Of a DNA stretch of 64,000 bases, positions 49,725 through 61,098 are shown piece by piece. Numbering within the stretch: the stretch's first letter is position 1; each line of letters opens with the position of its first letter. The notes beneath the pieces were generated by a model. The model had not been told where the DNA came from. It saw only the letters and a program-made list of their open reading frames with translations, and searched no databases. Location of the stretch: the NCBI RefSeq assembly GCF_049243985.1, contig NC_135384.1:253001-317000 (forward strand). The letters run 5' to 3'. The position numbers and the translations under genes were made by a program. Origin of the DNA: Paroedura picta (taxonomy: Eukaryota; Chordata; Lepidosauria; Squamata; Gekkonidae).

Positions 49725-51190
49725 CGGATCTATTTTATTTAAATTTTATGTATGTATAACTGGGTTGTTCAGGGTGGTTTACAGCAATTAAAGTACATCA
49801 TAGCTACATTGAGAATAATGCATTACAGTTAAACAGTTTAAATTATTCTGCCTGTACTGGCCGTGAGTTCTAGTTGCTGCAGCCAGGAGGTCTGTTAGTT
49901 TTAGGGGGAGGGCTTGCTCAGTAGGGGCCTATTCAGTCACTGGCCCCAACCAAAGGCCTTCTTGCAAGCCCTTCAGAACTGAGGAAGTCTGTGCAGGGCC
50001 TGCAGCTCTTCCAGGAGCTCATCCCACCAGGTAGGGCCAGGATCAAGAAGGCCCTGGCTGATACCGGAAATACTTCTCTAGGGACAGGGATTACCAGCCA
50101 GTTTGCATGGGCAGAGCATAACGGGGGGGGGGGGGTAGTCAGGTGGTCCTTCAGGCACACAGATGGCCTTAACGGTTAATACCAAGACCTTGATCCAGAA
50201 TTCAACTGAGATCCAATGTGGCTGCTCAAGAACAGGCCAAATATGGATCATCCAAAACGCTCCTGTGAGGACCTGCACTGCTGCATTCTGGACCAGTTGC
50301 TGTTTCCAGGTCAGGGACAAGGGAAGGCCCTCAGAGCGAGTTACAGAGTCTACTCTGGAGGTGATTGTCATATGGATGGCGGTGGCCAGGTTCTCCGGGC
50401 TCAGCTAGGGGACTAATAGCTTGGCCTGGCAAGGATGGTAAAACACCTGCTGAGCTGCTTTAGTGACCTGAGCATCTCTGGATGAAAAGGGATCAAGGAT
50501 TACGTCTCAGTTCCTAACAGCTGGTGCACCTATTAGCTGCACACCATCTAGGCAAGACAAGCAGGCTTCCTCTCCTGGCCTTTTCCTGCCTGGCTTGGAG
50601 GGCTGAGTTCCAGAGGCTCTGCTTGATCCAGGCCATCCCTGCTCCCAACCCACTGGCAAATGTCTCTGGGGTGGATCTGGGCCATCGGAATATAGAGAGA
50701 GTTGGGTGTCTTCAGGGTATCATAGAATCACAGAATCATAGAGTTGGAAGGGGCCATTCAGGCCATCTAGTCCAACCCCCTGCTCAACGCAGGATCAGCC
50801 CAGAGCATCCTAAAGCATCCAAGAAAAGCATGGGTACTGATGGAGCCCAGCCAGGCTAGAGGGCACATGAAGATGTTGAATTCAGTGGGGGACTAAACCA
50901 CACCCTGTGGAACCCCCCAGGAGAGGGGGCAACAACGCCATTCTTGGCCTCCCACAGCGACCCTCTGTCGGTGATCACCGAGAAAGGCAATTGGCCACTG
51001 GATTCCTGAGGCGGTGAGCGAGCAGCTCTTGGTCATCTGTGATGGATGCAGCCATGAAATCTGACTTGACCCGGTCCATCTGGTGCCAGAGATCATCCCT
51101 CAGGGTGACTAAGACCGTCCCCACCCCAGAAGCCAGACTGGAATGGGTAGAAGACGGAAGCTTAATCGAGGTAGGCCTCAGAGGGGCTTC
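49725..51190. repeat. Long decayed LINE-associated repeat with a nested CR1 tail
   Basis: GGGTGGTTTACAGCAATTAA near 49770, AGCTCATCCCACCAGGTAGG near 50020, AACGGTTAATACCAAGACCT near 50172 and CTCAGGGTGACTAAGACCGT near 51100 are pieces of one repeat that is abundant in reptile genomes. A CR1 3' tail in minus orientation (ATAGAATCACAGAATCATAG) interrupts it at about 50720-50830. No intact frame. Confidence 0.55.
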
Positions 51191-51338
51191 AGGGCTCCCG
51201 TAGGCCTCAGAGGGGCTTCAGGGAAGAGAAAGAAAGGAAAGACGTGGAAGGTAGAACCGCAAGGGGGGTGGGGCTCGGATTATTTGCAAGGGGAGAAAGG
51301 GCTGGTGGTCCCCCCCTTCCCTGCTCACCTCCGGCTCT

Positions 51339-52991
51339 CTAGCCTGCCTGGCTTCGGTTGCCTTGTTGCCTCCTCCAGCAGCCCACAAGAACAGCAGCAG
51401 CAGCAGCAGCAGCAACCAAAGCCAGACCAAGCGCAGGGATGCTGAAGGGGGCCTTGGCAGCGGGAGCTACAGGGCCCCCCGCCTTCTCCTCCTCCAAGAG
51501 GGCCTGGTTGGCATCCACTGCGGCAGCCTCTGCAGGAGCAGCACAAGCATTTTAGCAGCTCAGGAGAGGTCCGGGAGCCTCACCACCCCCACCGCCACCC
51601 CTCTCACTCACCAGCACGGGGCTCTGGGCGGCTGCTGAGCATGGCTGGCACCCAGGCCGCCTCTGTGGGTGACTCTGCTGTCCACCGCAGCTCCTGGGTC
51701 TTGTCGCGGCTGACTCCAGCTGAAGCCGGGGAGGGTCCTGTCGCTTGGGTGGGGGAATGAAAGGGAAGGGCAAACAGTGTGGTGTAAGATGAAGAACAGA
51801 GAGGAAAATGTTGGAGGCAAGTCGAATATCAAAATACTGGGAGGTGGGGGCAGGTAGGCAACCCCCCTCCCGCTGGCCCTCCTGCTTCCTCTTGTTGGTG
51901 GTATTGGGGGTGGCTCCCTCCTTCCCTCAGGCACCAGGGATGCCAGCCTGGTAAGGGGGTGGCAGGAGTTGAGATGCCGGCAGGCGACTCATATTGCTCC
52001 CGGTGGGTGGGGGAACCAGGGAGGGTGACTGCCCCTCCCTCCGCACCCTTAAGTGGCACGTGCAGACTCTGGGAGGGTGACTGCCCTAGGGGAGCCAACG
52101 CAACCATCTCCCCTCCTTACAGACAGGAGTGAGGGGAACGGGGGGGCTCTATTGCAGCCCTGGAACAACAATGACGCCCCGCCCCCCCCGACCCTGAAGC
52201 GGGCAGAGAGCCGCGCAGGCTGAACCCCCCACCCCCCGCGGCAGGGAGGGCAGGGTCTCACCTTTCCCGCAGTGAGACTCCTGCAGCTGCCGCACCCACT
52301 CGGCCTCTTTCAAGCCACATTCCCGTCGTTTGGGGAAAATGAACCTGCGCGCCGGGGGGAAGAGGGGCAGAATTAAGGTGGGGGCGGAGGGGCAGAGGTC
52401 CTGGGGCTGCTGCCTGCCTGAGCGCAGGAAGGGCCACACACCTGACGAAGCCTTGGCAGGTATCGCAGGACTCCAGCCGGTCCAGGAACCGAGGGCGGGA
52501 CGCCACGCGTCGACACCGGCAGCTCCCGGCCGCTCCCCCTTCGTTCCCCCGGGCTGGAGAAAGAGCAGAGCAGGAGGCAGGCCCGGCCGGACTCGGCGCA
52601 AGGGAGCTCCGAACCCGGGCCGCCCCCCAAGCGCCGGCAAACCGGACTGGCTCAGGCCAGAACGGCCCCCCGAGTCGGCGGCGCCCCCCCCCCCTCCGGC
52701 GCTTCGGAGCTCTCCCAGCCGAGCCGGGGAAAGCCGCGCTTCGATCCGCCTGCCTGCTCGGGGGCGCCGGGGGTCGGGCGGTCTTACTGTCCGCGCCTCC
52801 ACAACCCCCCCGTCGAGGGCTGCCGGCCCACGGTCACCCAGCAAGCCGAGATTAGAACCCGCGTCCCCGAGAGGCCGCGACTACCCGTCGGCTCCTTGCG
52901 CCTCACCTGGGCCCGGGAGGGGCAGCAGCAGGAGAAGGAGGAGGTGGAAGGGCAGCGGGCGTCGGTCCCTGAGCGCCGCCTTCGGGGCCAT
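51339..52991 (-). CDS. CXCL16: Transmembrane chemokine CXCL16
   Basis: In mammals CXCL16 is a membrane-anchored CXC chemokine and scavenger receptor that binds CXCR6. Exons 52907-52991, 52442-52553, 52262-52344, 51612-51743 and 51339-51529 join in phase to 200 residues. Residues 1-28 are a signal peptide with a Leu run. The chemokine domain has the CXC pair Cys40-Arg-Cys42, then Cys58, Cys61, Cys75 and Cys91, six in all as in human, and the helix EAEWVRQLQESHC. A stalk of about 70 residues (95-165), shorter and poorer in Ser/Thr than in human, leads to a membrane helix at 168-189 containing seven Ala in a row. The cytoplasmic tail is only about 11 residues. The place next to MED11 and upstream of ZMYND15, on the minus strand, is as in human. 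Confidence 0.9.
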
Positions 52992-53220
52992 CGCGGCCGA
53001 GAAAGCGAAAGGGAGCTGAGGGCGGAGGCGGCCTCCCCGGCGCGGGGCTTTCCGAAGCAGAGCTGCTCCGCCCCCCGAGCCCTCCCTGGGGGCGGCCCCC
53101 TGGCCGTTCACACCGGTCTCCCGTGGCCTCTCGCCCGGGCACGGCTTCCTCGGGGGCGGCCCCGCCGGGCAACTCCTTGCTCCGGGCCCTGCAAGCGGGG
53201 GCAGGCAGGCTCCTTTTTGC
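52150..53220. promoter_or_regulatory. CpG island at the CXCL16 5' end
   Basis: CG-dense from exon 3 to about 230 bp upstream of the ATG at 52991. No TATA box seen. Confidence 0.55.
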
Positions 53221-53244
53221 GGCTGGCCGGCTCCTCCTTGGACG

Positions 53245-53340
53245 CTTTAGGTCAGGATGCTTAGGGCTGATCCTGCGTGGAGCAGGGGTTGGACTAGAGG
53301 GCCTGTGTGGCCCTCTAGTCCAACCAATTCTGTGATTCCT
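53245..53340 (+). repeat. CR1 tail fragment forming a perfect hairpin
   Basis: GGTTGGACTAGAGGGCC is followed after TGTGT by its exact complement (stem 53288-53303 against 53309-53324), then CAATTCTGTGATTCC, a CR1 tail. Confidence 0.8.
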
Positions 53341-54817
53341 CCTGCGATGGGCGCGTCCCGCTTCGAATCCCTGCAGCGCCCCGGAAGACGCCCCCGGGAC
53401 ATCCTGAGGCCTCCTTTAGCGCTCGCGCCTGGAGGGTGTCCAGCTCCATGCCCCGGAGCCCGGACCCTGAACGGCTTGTTGCAAGGCTGGCCAAGGAGAG
53501 GCAGAACCACACCGAGCCAGTTCTGCTTGGGTTTTTTATGCTGGTTTTAACCATGTCACCAGCACCCACGGACCACCCGAGAGGGTCGGAAACTGTATTT
53601 CCCAGGACTTTGGGAAGTTCTGCCTACCTTCACTTTTGGGACCACCAAAAGAGACAGCAGCTTGCCCCGCTAACTCCTTTGCTTTCCTCTTCTCTCAAAA
53701 ATTATCCACTTCTGGGAGACTGTTCATTTTCCCTTCCCCAGGGCAGGATTCTTGTTGGCCCCCATGTCTAGGTCTCACTTTCTCTCACTTTCTCTTTCTG
53801 TCCTCACATTTAACTCCTCTGAACACAACCTGTTCCCTCTTCTTATGCCTAAGTGCCTTTTCGAATCCTGCCGCATCCCTGTATACCCCACAATAGATTT
53901 GAAATCTCGCTTTGGGAAAAGTCTGGTCCGTGTGTGGCTTGCATTTGCTGACCCACGATTCGGGTCAAGGCACCTGAGCCCCTGGTTCTGCTCCCCCTTT
54001 CTGTGCTGGGGAGGGGGGTCTCTCTTCCAGGCCAGCTTCCACCTGACAGGGATCTGAAGTTCCCCAAAATTGGTCGGGGCTCTGAGTGCATGGCCCCAGC
54101 CCAAGGGAGAGAGTCCCCACATGTCTCCGGATATATGTGAGAGTGGGCTGGTGTGGCCCCCCTCTGGCCACAAAGCAGGACACGAATATTTAACATACAT
54201 TCCCTAATGTTCCAGGATATTAGGGGCTATTTCAGGGAGACAACCCCCCCCCCCCCATAACTGGAGCTGAACAGTCTGCAAGCCAAATTTTATTTATTTA
54301 TTTGTTTGTTTATTTGTTTTATTCGTATATTTATACCGCCCTCCCCGAAGGCTCCTGGAGGGGAGGGGCTTGCTGCTTCCACATAAAGCTGCTTTGTTTT
54401 TGCGGATCAGAACCACCTTCCTGGCCCACAGAGGGCTCCTGGGGGCACTGCTGATGGGCACAGGCCGATTCTGTCCAATTGGGGTCCCGGGGGAAGGGAA
54501 GGACGTGAACATCCAGCAAACATGGCCAAGCATTCCCCCAGCTCTGGATGAGGCAGGAGGGCAGGAAATAGCCAAGGAAGCAGACCTAACGGGCGGGGGG
54601 AGGGCTGTTCCTGAGGAGGAGGACTTGCTTGCCAGTTGCATGAAAAGGACTCCTCGGTGTGAGAGCAAAACCAGCTCCTCTCTTTCTCCTTGCAGGAGAT
54701 GGGACAAAAAGCAGAGGGGAGGGGCTGTGGCTCTGCACCTGTGACATCACCCCTGAGTTCTGTGACCTCACGGTCTTCCGAGGGGCCTTCCCACTGGAGG
54801 CCTTCTGGGCACCACGC
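53341..54817. other. Intergenic DNA upstream of the PRSS55-like gene
   Basis: No exon recognised. A LINE end with TATTTATTTGTTTGTTTATT and TATATTTATACCGCCCTCCC lies at about 54288-54350. The protease promoter should lie near 54700; no TATA box stands out. Confidence 0.5.
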
Positions 54818-57800
54818 ATGGCCCCTGTGGTGCTCCTGGGCCTCCTGGTCTTTGCTCCAGGGATGGGGGCACTGGCACCAGGTAGGGGGGCTTGGGGGGC
54901 ACTTGGATAGGCAGGGCTAAAAGCGGAGCCCTTTCCACGGCCACAGCCACTCCCTCCCGGGCAAGGTTTCCCCCCTCCCTGGCCATTCCACATCCCTCCC
55001 CTGACCAGGAGGAGTCAGGCTAGGCCAAGCTGCAGAGGGCCGGTCCCGGTGGCCAGGTGGGCAGGAGGCTGCCCAGGGAGACAGAGGGGCGACACAGAGG
55101 CAGGCCAGGAGAGACCACCTCTGAACCTCCCTGGCCTGGAAAGCCATCGAGAGTTGCCGCAACCCACCCCTGCTCTCACACCGGGGCCGTATGTCCTTCT
55201 CCTCCTCCTCCTCCTGGGTCCTAATTGGTGGGAATGGGGTGCAGCAGGGAGGGAACCATGGGAGGAGGGAGGGGCAAGGCTTCCCATCAGGGCTCTGTTT
55301 CTCTTGCCTCCTCTTCAGCCTGCGGCTTTCGGCCAGAGTTTGATGGGCCCCTGGCATCGCCCATGGCTGGGGGCCGCGTCGTCGGGGGCACCATGGCTCA
55401 GCCTGGGGAATGGCCGTGGGTGGTCAGCATCCAGACCACGACATACCACTTCTGCGGTGGGTCCATTATTCACCCCTGGTGGGTGCTGTCGGCAGCTCAC
55501 TGCTTCCAGGATGCAGTCAGGTAATTTGGGGAGGGGAAGGATGAACTAGCCTCAACACCCCCGTGCAGATGGGCCCCACCTCTTGACTGGAATCTGAGCC
55601 CCCCCCCCAGGAGCGCAGGTCAGGAGGGGAGGAGGCTGGCAGCAGCTCAAAAGGACAAGGCGAGGGGTCCCTGCAGCAAGCTTGAAAAGGCACCTGGGGG
55701 GGGGGGGCTTCCCTTGCTCGGGGCAGAATCCCAAACGTGGCTTTGGCTGTAACTATCAGTTGCCAGTTGCTGTGCTGGTCCCAGGCCCAGCCCACACACG
55801 CCAGCCGCAGAACACGCCCCCTCCCAGGATCAGTCAGAAGGACACGGAGCAGCGGGCAAGTTTTCCAGTCCTCCAAACCCCTTCCTTGGGCTGGGTGTCT
55901 CCGTTTCCCGTTTGATGTCTAAGTGATTCTGCAGCTATCTTTCACTGAGTGAGTGGGACCCAATAACAGGCTCCCAAGATCCCCCCCTCTTTCCTTCTGC
56001 TCCCCCAGAGGCCAGGAACAGGTTGGGAGGCCCTGCAAGTCTGTCTCTGGCAGGAGAAAAGGGCCAGAGTCCAGGAGCACCGTCAGGACTGATACCATTT
56101 GCGGCAGGGAAGGAGCTAATTTCTTCAGCTGCTTGAAGATCTTACTCCAAGAAGTGAGCCGCGACTTACGGAAGCCCATTCGCTACCACAAGTGTTGTTC
56201 GGCCGCGATGCTGCTGGACTCTTCCTCTTTGCAATCCTAAATGATGAACAAGCTGACATTTCTTGAAGACGCAATAGATAAAAGTCTCCCCTTACTTTCG
56301 TGATCATCAGATTTGGGATCCACCCCCCCCCCCGCATTGCCCTGTGGAGATGGAGTCCCTAGATAAAGGCTTCTTCTTGGGGTCAGGGAGGCTAGATTGG
56401 CCCTTGCCCCATCCCCTCTGTCCCTCACTGCACTCACTAGCTGCAGGGGGAGCGAAAATCTCTTTGCCCACCCCGTGTCCGTCTCTTGCATTTTCAACCT
56501 CTGTGACTGTACAGTTCATCAGATCTGAGCCGCTTCCTCCTTGTTAGCTATCAAAAACCAGTAGAAAGGAGTCTTGGGGCAGGAAAAGCATGCAGACCTT
56601 CTTCCCTCACACCCCCGCCTGAGGAAGAACTTGGAAGCTTGTGCCACGCCCTGGGTCACCTTGGCTGGTCCCCTTGGAGCAGAGTTTCTGGCTGGATGGC
56701 CGTCAGCTGCAGCTGTGTGCCAGGGTCACATTCCTCTGAACACACAGGGTGCTTGCTGCATGTCTGGCCAAGGGACCTCCCAACCCTTCCCCTCACGGGT
56801 TTGGCCTCCCTGCCTGGAAGGCTGAAGGAACTCTTCTTTGCTCAGGAACCAGAACATCAAGGTGGCGGCTGGCAGCAACTTCTTGGGCCGTAACAACGTC
56901 ACCCGCTGGGTGCGCAGGGTCTTCTCCCACCCGCTGTACCACCCAAAGACCTTCGACAACGACCTGGCCCTCCTCCTGCTGCAAGAGCCCATCCCGTACA
57001 GCCTCTACCACAGCGCCATCTGCCTGCCGGACAGCACCATAGTCCCCGACGACGACATGTGGGAGACCTGCTTTGTGGCTGGCTGGGGGCTCACCAAAGC
57101 CGGTGGGGGCACCCTGCTGGCATTTTGGCAGCTTCCAGAAGCTCTAGAATGGGAGGGGAGGGGGACTCGAGAGCTGCTGGGGGGCTCCAGGCCGCCATGC
57201 GTCCGTGTTCAGTCGGTGGTCTGGAAACCAAGAGCTGGTGTTTGGAACCCCCATCCCCGCCAAGCCCTGCTCTGCTGGAGTGGCGCAGCGAGGGCCCTTG
57301 GAGTCCAGCATCCTGCCTTGATGCTGCCTCCCACTGTGGAGGGCCCCTTTGGCCATGGCTGGTAGCCACCGATGGGCTTCTCCTCCATCACAACAAAGTT
57401 TGAGCCCTGTGGCACCTTGAAGAGCACCCAAGCTTTGTTCATGGTGTAAACGTTCACAGGCACATGCAGGCGCGACCTTGAAACTGTTTGAATGACACTT
57501 GCATGGCCTTTAAGGTGCCCCCTGACACCAAGTTTGTTCTACTGCTTCAGACCAACACGGCTGTTCCCCTGGATCCCTCCTCTGTTAATCCGCCTAGTCC
57601 CCTTTTAAAAGCCATGGATGCCCAAGGACAGGTGAATTCCACTGAGTAAAGAAGTAATTTGTTTCTCTGTTCTGAATCCATTTCCTAAGAACATTGTTGG
57701 GGGCTCCCAAGTTACAATGTTATGACAGAGGGAGAGAACACTTCTGAGAATCTGAGAGGCAAAGGGGCCATCTAGACCATCTAGTCCAGCCTCCCTGCTC

Positions 57801-59431
57801 AAGGCAGGATCAGCCTAAGGCCTCCCCCCCCCCCAGAGGAGATCTCTTTCCGCCTGGTCTCTGCCGGTCAGTCGGTTCTCCACCAGCATTAGCATAACCT
57901 TCTCCTTCCCCATGTGAAGCCTCGTGGGCCATTTTTGGCCCTGCCACCCAATATCAAGAGGTCCTCCTGAAGTTCCTTGCAGTCTGCTTTGATTTTCCCC
58001 ATTGGGTGTTGCAAGGGCCAGACTTAACCCTTGGCTCCCCAGCTGGGGGTCTTGGCTGTCCAATGCAGAGCTTGGCCAAGGATCAGGGTTAGAGTTCATC
58101 CTGGGGTCTTAGGCCCCTCGCATCACCCCAGGGGCAAGATTTGTTCTCCTGGCCCTGAGTCCGCTGGCTGAGGCGGACCCTCTTCTCTTCTCTCTCTCCT
58201 CCAGGGACCAACAAAGCCTCATATGCGTTGCTGAAGGCCCAGCTGGGAATGGTCGACTGGCCGCTGTGCAAGAGATGGCTGCCTTCCCTGACCAGGAACA
58301 TGGTGTGCGCTGGATTCGAGGCAGGGGGCCGGGACGCCTGCCAGGTGGGGGGGCACTCTGCTGGGCTTCTTGCCTTGTCTCCTCCGTGGGTCATGCTGGC
58401 ACCAGGGGCAAGAAGGAGACCAATGCCAGCGGGCTAGTCACATTTATTTTACAGCCGTTCTCTCTGAGTTCTCTCAGCAGGGCTTTTGTTGTGGGGAGAG
58501 GAAGGGAAGGTGATTGTATAGGGCTCCTTTTGGGCAATGAAAACCAACTCTTCTTCAGAGCAGCCTCTTTCCACCCTGCCCCAGGAGCTCCATTATAGGG
58601 ATGTCCAGCTATGGGGGGGGGGAGGGAGGGACTGTTAACCAAAGAGTGCAGCAGTGGACCAAATAAAGAAACAGAGAGCTGGAAAGGAGGACAGGCAGGA
58701 AAAACTCCCCTGATAATCCGCTGTCCGGGAAGCAGCAGGTTCCCTCCGGCACCTGCCTGCCAGGCCTCTGAGCTCTCAGAAGAAGCTGATTCCCAGAACG
58801 AACCTGGGAGGGTCTCAGGGGGGCTCTGGATACCCACTCTGTCCTGTGGCTTCAGAACCACACAGACAGCCCCTGGACCTGCTTGACACTCACTTTGCAC
58901 ACATGCTCGTGTGTGTCTGACAAGGCGGGTATGGGAGCTTTAAAGCCCCCACCCCCAATGTTGTGTGGGTTTCTTGGGGGCTCCTGGCCTAAAACCTGAT
59001 TTTGGGGTAAGGGATCCACTCCTTCTGACAGCCACCCCAACTCTGCTGCCTGGTCTCTCCCCTCCCTTCCCAACCCTGCCTTTTCTCTCCTCTGGCTCCA
59101 GGGAGACAGCGGTGGACCACTCATGTGCCACCCCCCTGGTGCCGGCACCCCTCCCGTCTGGTATGAAGTCGGGGTGGTCAGCTGGGGCCGAGGCTGCGGA
59201 GAAGCCCGGAGCCCCGGGGTCTACGCTCGCGTGTCCAACTTCAAGTCCTGGCTGGAAGCCACTTCGTCCCAGGCTGGCCGGCCTCTCTTGGTGCCTCAGA
59301 CCCCCCTCAGCCATGTCGCCATGCACGGAACCCCACAGTTCTTTGACCCATGGCCTGAGGGGGGCGGCAGAAGGCTGCGGGCTGCTCTAGGCCTCCCCTG
59401 GTCTCTGGCCCTGGGGCAGCTGCTGTTCTGA
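54818..59431 (+). CDS. PRSS55-like trypsin-type serine protease, probably GPI-anchored
   Basis: Exons 54818-54881, 55319-55520, 56846-57102, 58205-58344 and 59102-59431 join in phase to 330 residues. Residues 1-21 are a signal peptide. Activation site is R41|VVGG. Triad His82 (SAAHC), Asp128 (FDNDLALL) and Ser224 (GDSGGP). Asp218 in the S1 pocket predicts cleavage after Lys/Arg. Cys23 and Cys148 could tie the propeptide to the catalytic chain. [20 protein letters not shown] and [20 protein letters not shown] resemble human PRSS55, a GPI-anchored sperm protease. After the domain about 60 residues end in hydrophobic [14 protein letters not shown], consistent with a GPI signal. Human PRSS55 lies on 8p23, so this may be a paralogue. 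Upstream ATGs exist, but 54818 gives the clean signal peptide. AATAAA at 59526. Confidence 0.88.
57735..57830 (-). repeat. CR1 LINE 3' end in a protease-gene intron
   Basis: GGGGCCATCTAGACCATCTA, GTCCAGCCTCCCTGCTCAAG and GGCAGGATCAGCC are the complement of the CR1 tail. Confidence 0.75.
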
Positions 59432-59525
59432 TGGGTTGCCTGCCATGGGGCAGGAGGGCAACACCTCCAGCAGTGCTGCAAAAGGGTCTCCTCTGGGGGC
59501 CGGGGTGGGCGCTTGGGTCAGAGAT

Positions 59526-59531
59526 GAATAA
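59526..59531 (+). terminator. Poly(A) signal of the PRSS55-like gene
   Basis: AATAAA 95 bp after the stop codon. Confidence 0.8.
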
Positions 59532-59675
59532 ATATATTCTTGGATCAGCTCGGCTCTCTTGATGGGCTGGGAGCAGGGTCTAGCTCCTGCAGAAAGGAAG
59601 GGGGCAGGAGGGCAGTCAAGGTAAACTAAGGGAAGAGCAAGCTCTTGGCAGGCGAAAGAGGAGAGGCCGGGGACG

Positions 59676-59900
59676 ATTTATTTATTTATTTGGATTTTTA
59701 TACCGCCTATTCTTTACAGCTCTGGGTGGTTTACATGGAACATTATGAAATTTTACATGGAACATTATAATAATCTAATCTATAACATACAGTTTCAATA
59801 CAACATCATAACAACCAAGTAACAATTTACAAAGCATCAATAACAACACTGGGGAGATCCAATTTGTTCAGTCATGGAAGGGCGTCTGAGGGGGGCCCAG
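59676..59900. repeat. LINE end with TTTTTATACCGCC
   Basis: (ATTT)n, then TTTTTATACCGCCTATTC and CTCTGGGTGGTTTACATGGA, with a direct repeat of ATTTTACATGGAACATTAT. Same family as pieces near 49740 and 54330. Confidence 0.65.
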
Positions 59901-61096
59901 CAGATGTTCTCAGTTGGTCGGCCTCAAGCGAATGCCTGGATGGACAGGAAGCCGAAATTCAGCATGAGGGGGGAGCCAGAGAAGAGCCCCCATTCCCTTC
60001 TAGCAAGGTGTTGTTGGGGTTACTCCAGAGCCAGCAGCAGGCTCTATGCACAAGATCAGAGCCATTCCCTTTCAGGTTGGCCAGCACCGGGGTTGCTGGC
60101 AGCAGAGCAGGTGCCGGGACCTGGCGACAGGAGGGGGCCAGCCTTTGACTTGACAGGCAGAAGGTTTTTGGGGTGGGGGAGTGTCTTTCACCTGCCAGAG
60201 TCAGCCCTGTGCAGCCCCCAACCCCTGAAGCAGGTGGGGCAGCTCCCGCATCCCCTGGCTGGCCTGCGTGTGCTTATGTGGGTGTGCAGGAAGGTCTTTC
60301 AAAGACCTCTCATGTCCTGAGCTGCACTTACAGGGGGCTGCTTAGGGAGGCGCTCCCTGCCTCAGAGGAAAACCCAAACCAGAGCCTGGCAAGATAGATT
60401 GGTGCAGCCAAGAGGCTGGGCCATCAGCCAGCCTGCCCCGAGTTCCGGAACCCCCTGATGTCACAGGGCAACCGGGGAGATCCCGGCTATTTACCTTCAA
60501 AAGTGGGCCGCGCGTCAGGTAGTTGGGACCCCTGAGCTGGCCTGGGGCATGAGGGAGGGGAGGGAGAAGGCCAGAGCCCAAGTCTCTGGGCTGGGGGGGA
60601 GGGCAGTTCTTTTGAGAGTCCCTCCCAGAGGTTCTTTGGGCCCCCATAGGGAGGGGCCCAGCCAGCCCCTGCTCCTGGAAGGTTGGCCCCAGGCCTCAGC
60701 CGCCAGAGAGGGGCCTGCCTGCCGCCCCCTCCTCCAAAACACCCCAAACCAGGCCTGGGAGGGGGCCGTAATCATGGAGGCGCTGCTTGGCCAGTGGCCA
60801 GCGAGGGACCAGAAATCTTTCCCTGTCTGTGCATTGAAGGGAAGGCCTTCTCCCCCCCTGGATTGGGCCCCACCAGGATCCCGCAGTCCATTTGCCTTGA
60901 GGGATGGGTGGTTGAGTGATGAGGGAGGGAGGGAGGGGGCAGCCACGGGGATTGAGAGCCCCAAACAGCGTCCCCCCCCTCCAAGCGTTGCCCTGGGCTG
61001 GGGGAACTGCCCTCTGCACTTGCCCTGAGACCTTTTTCCTCCCCACACGGGGCCTCCCCACACGGGGCCTCACCGCCTGGCCCGGTCCCTCCCCAG
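59901..61096. other. Upstream region of ZMYND15
   Basis: No coding exon recognised. The first coding exon of ZMYND15 begins just after an acceptor at 61095-61096, so an untranslated exon should lie here. A tandem repeat of CACACGGGGCCTC occurs at about 61046-61070. Confidence 0.5.
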
Positions 61097-61098
61097 AT

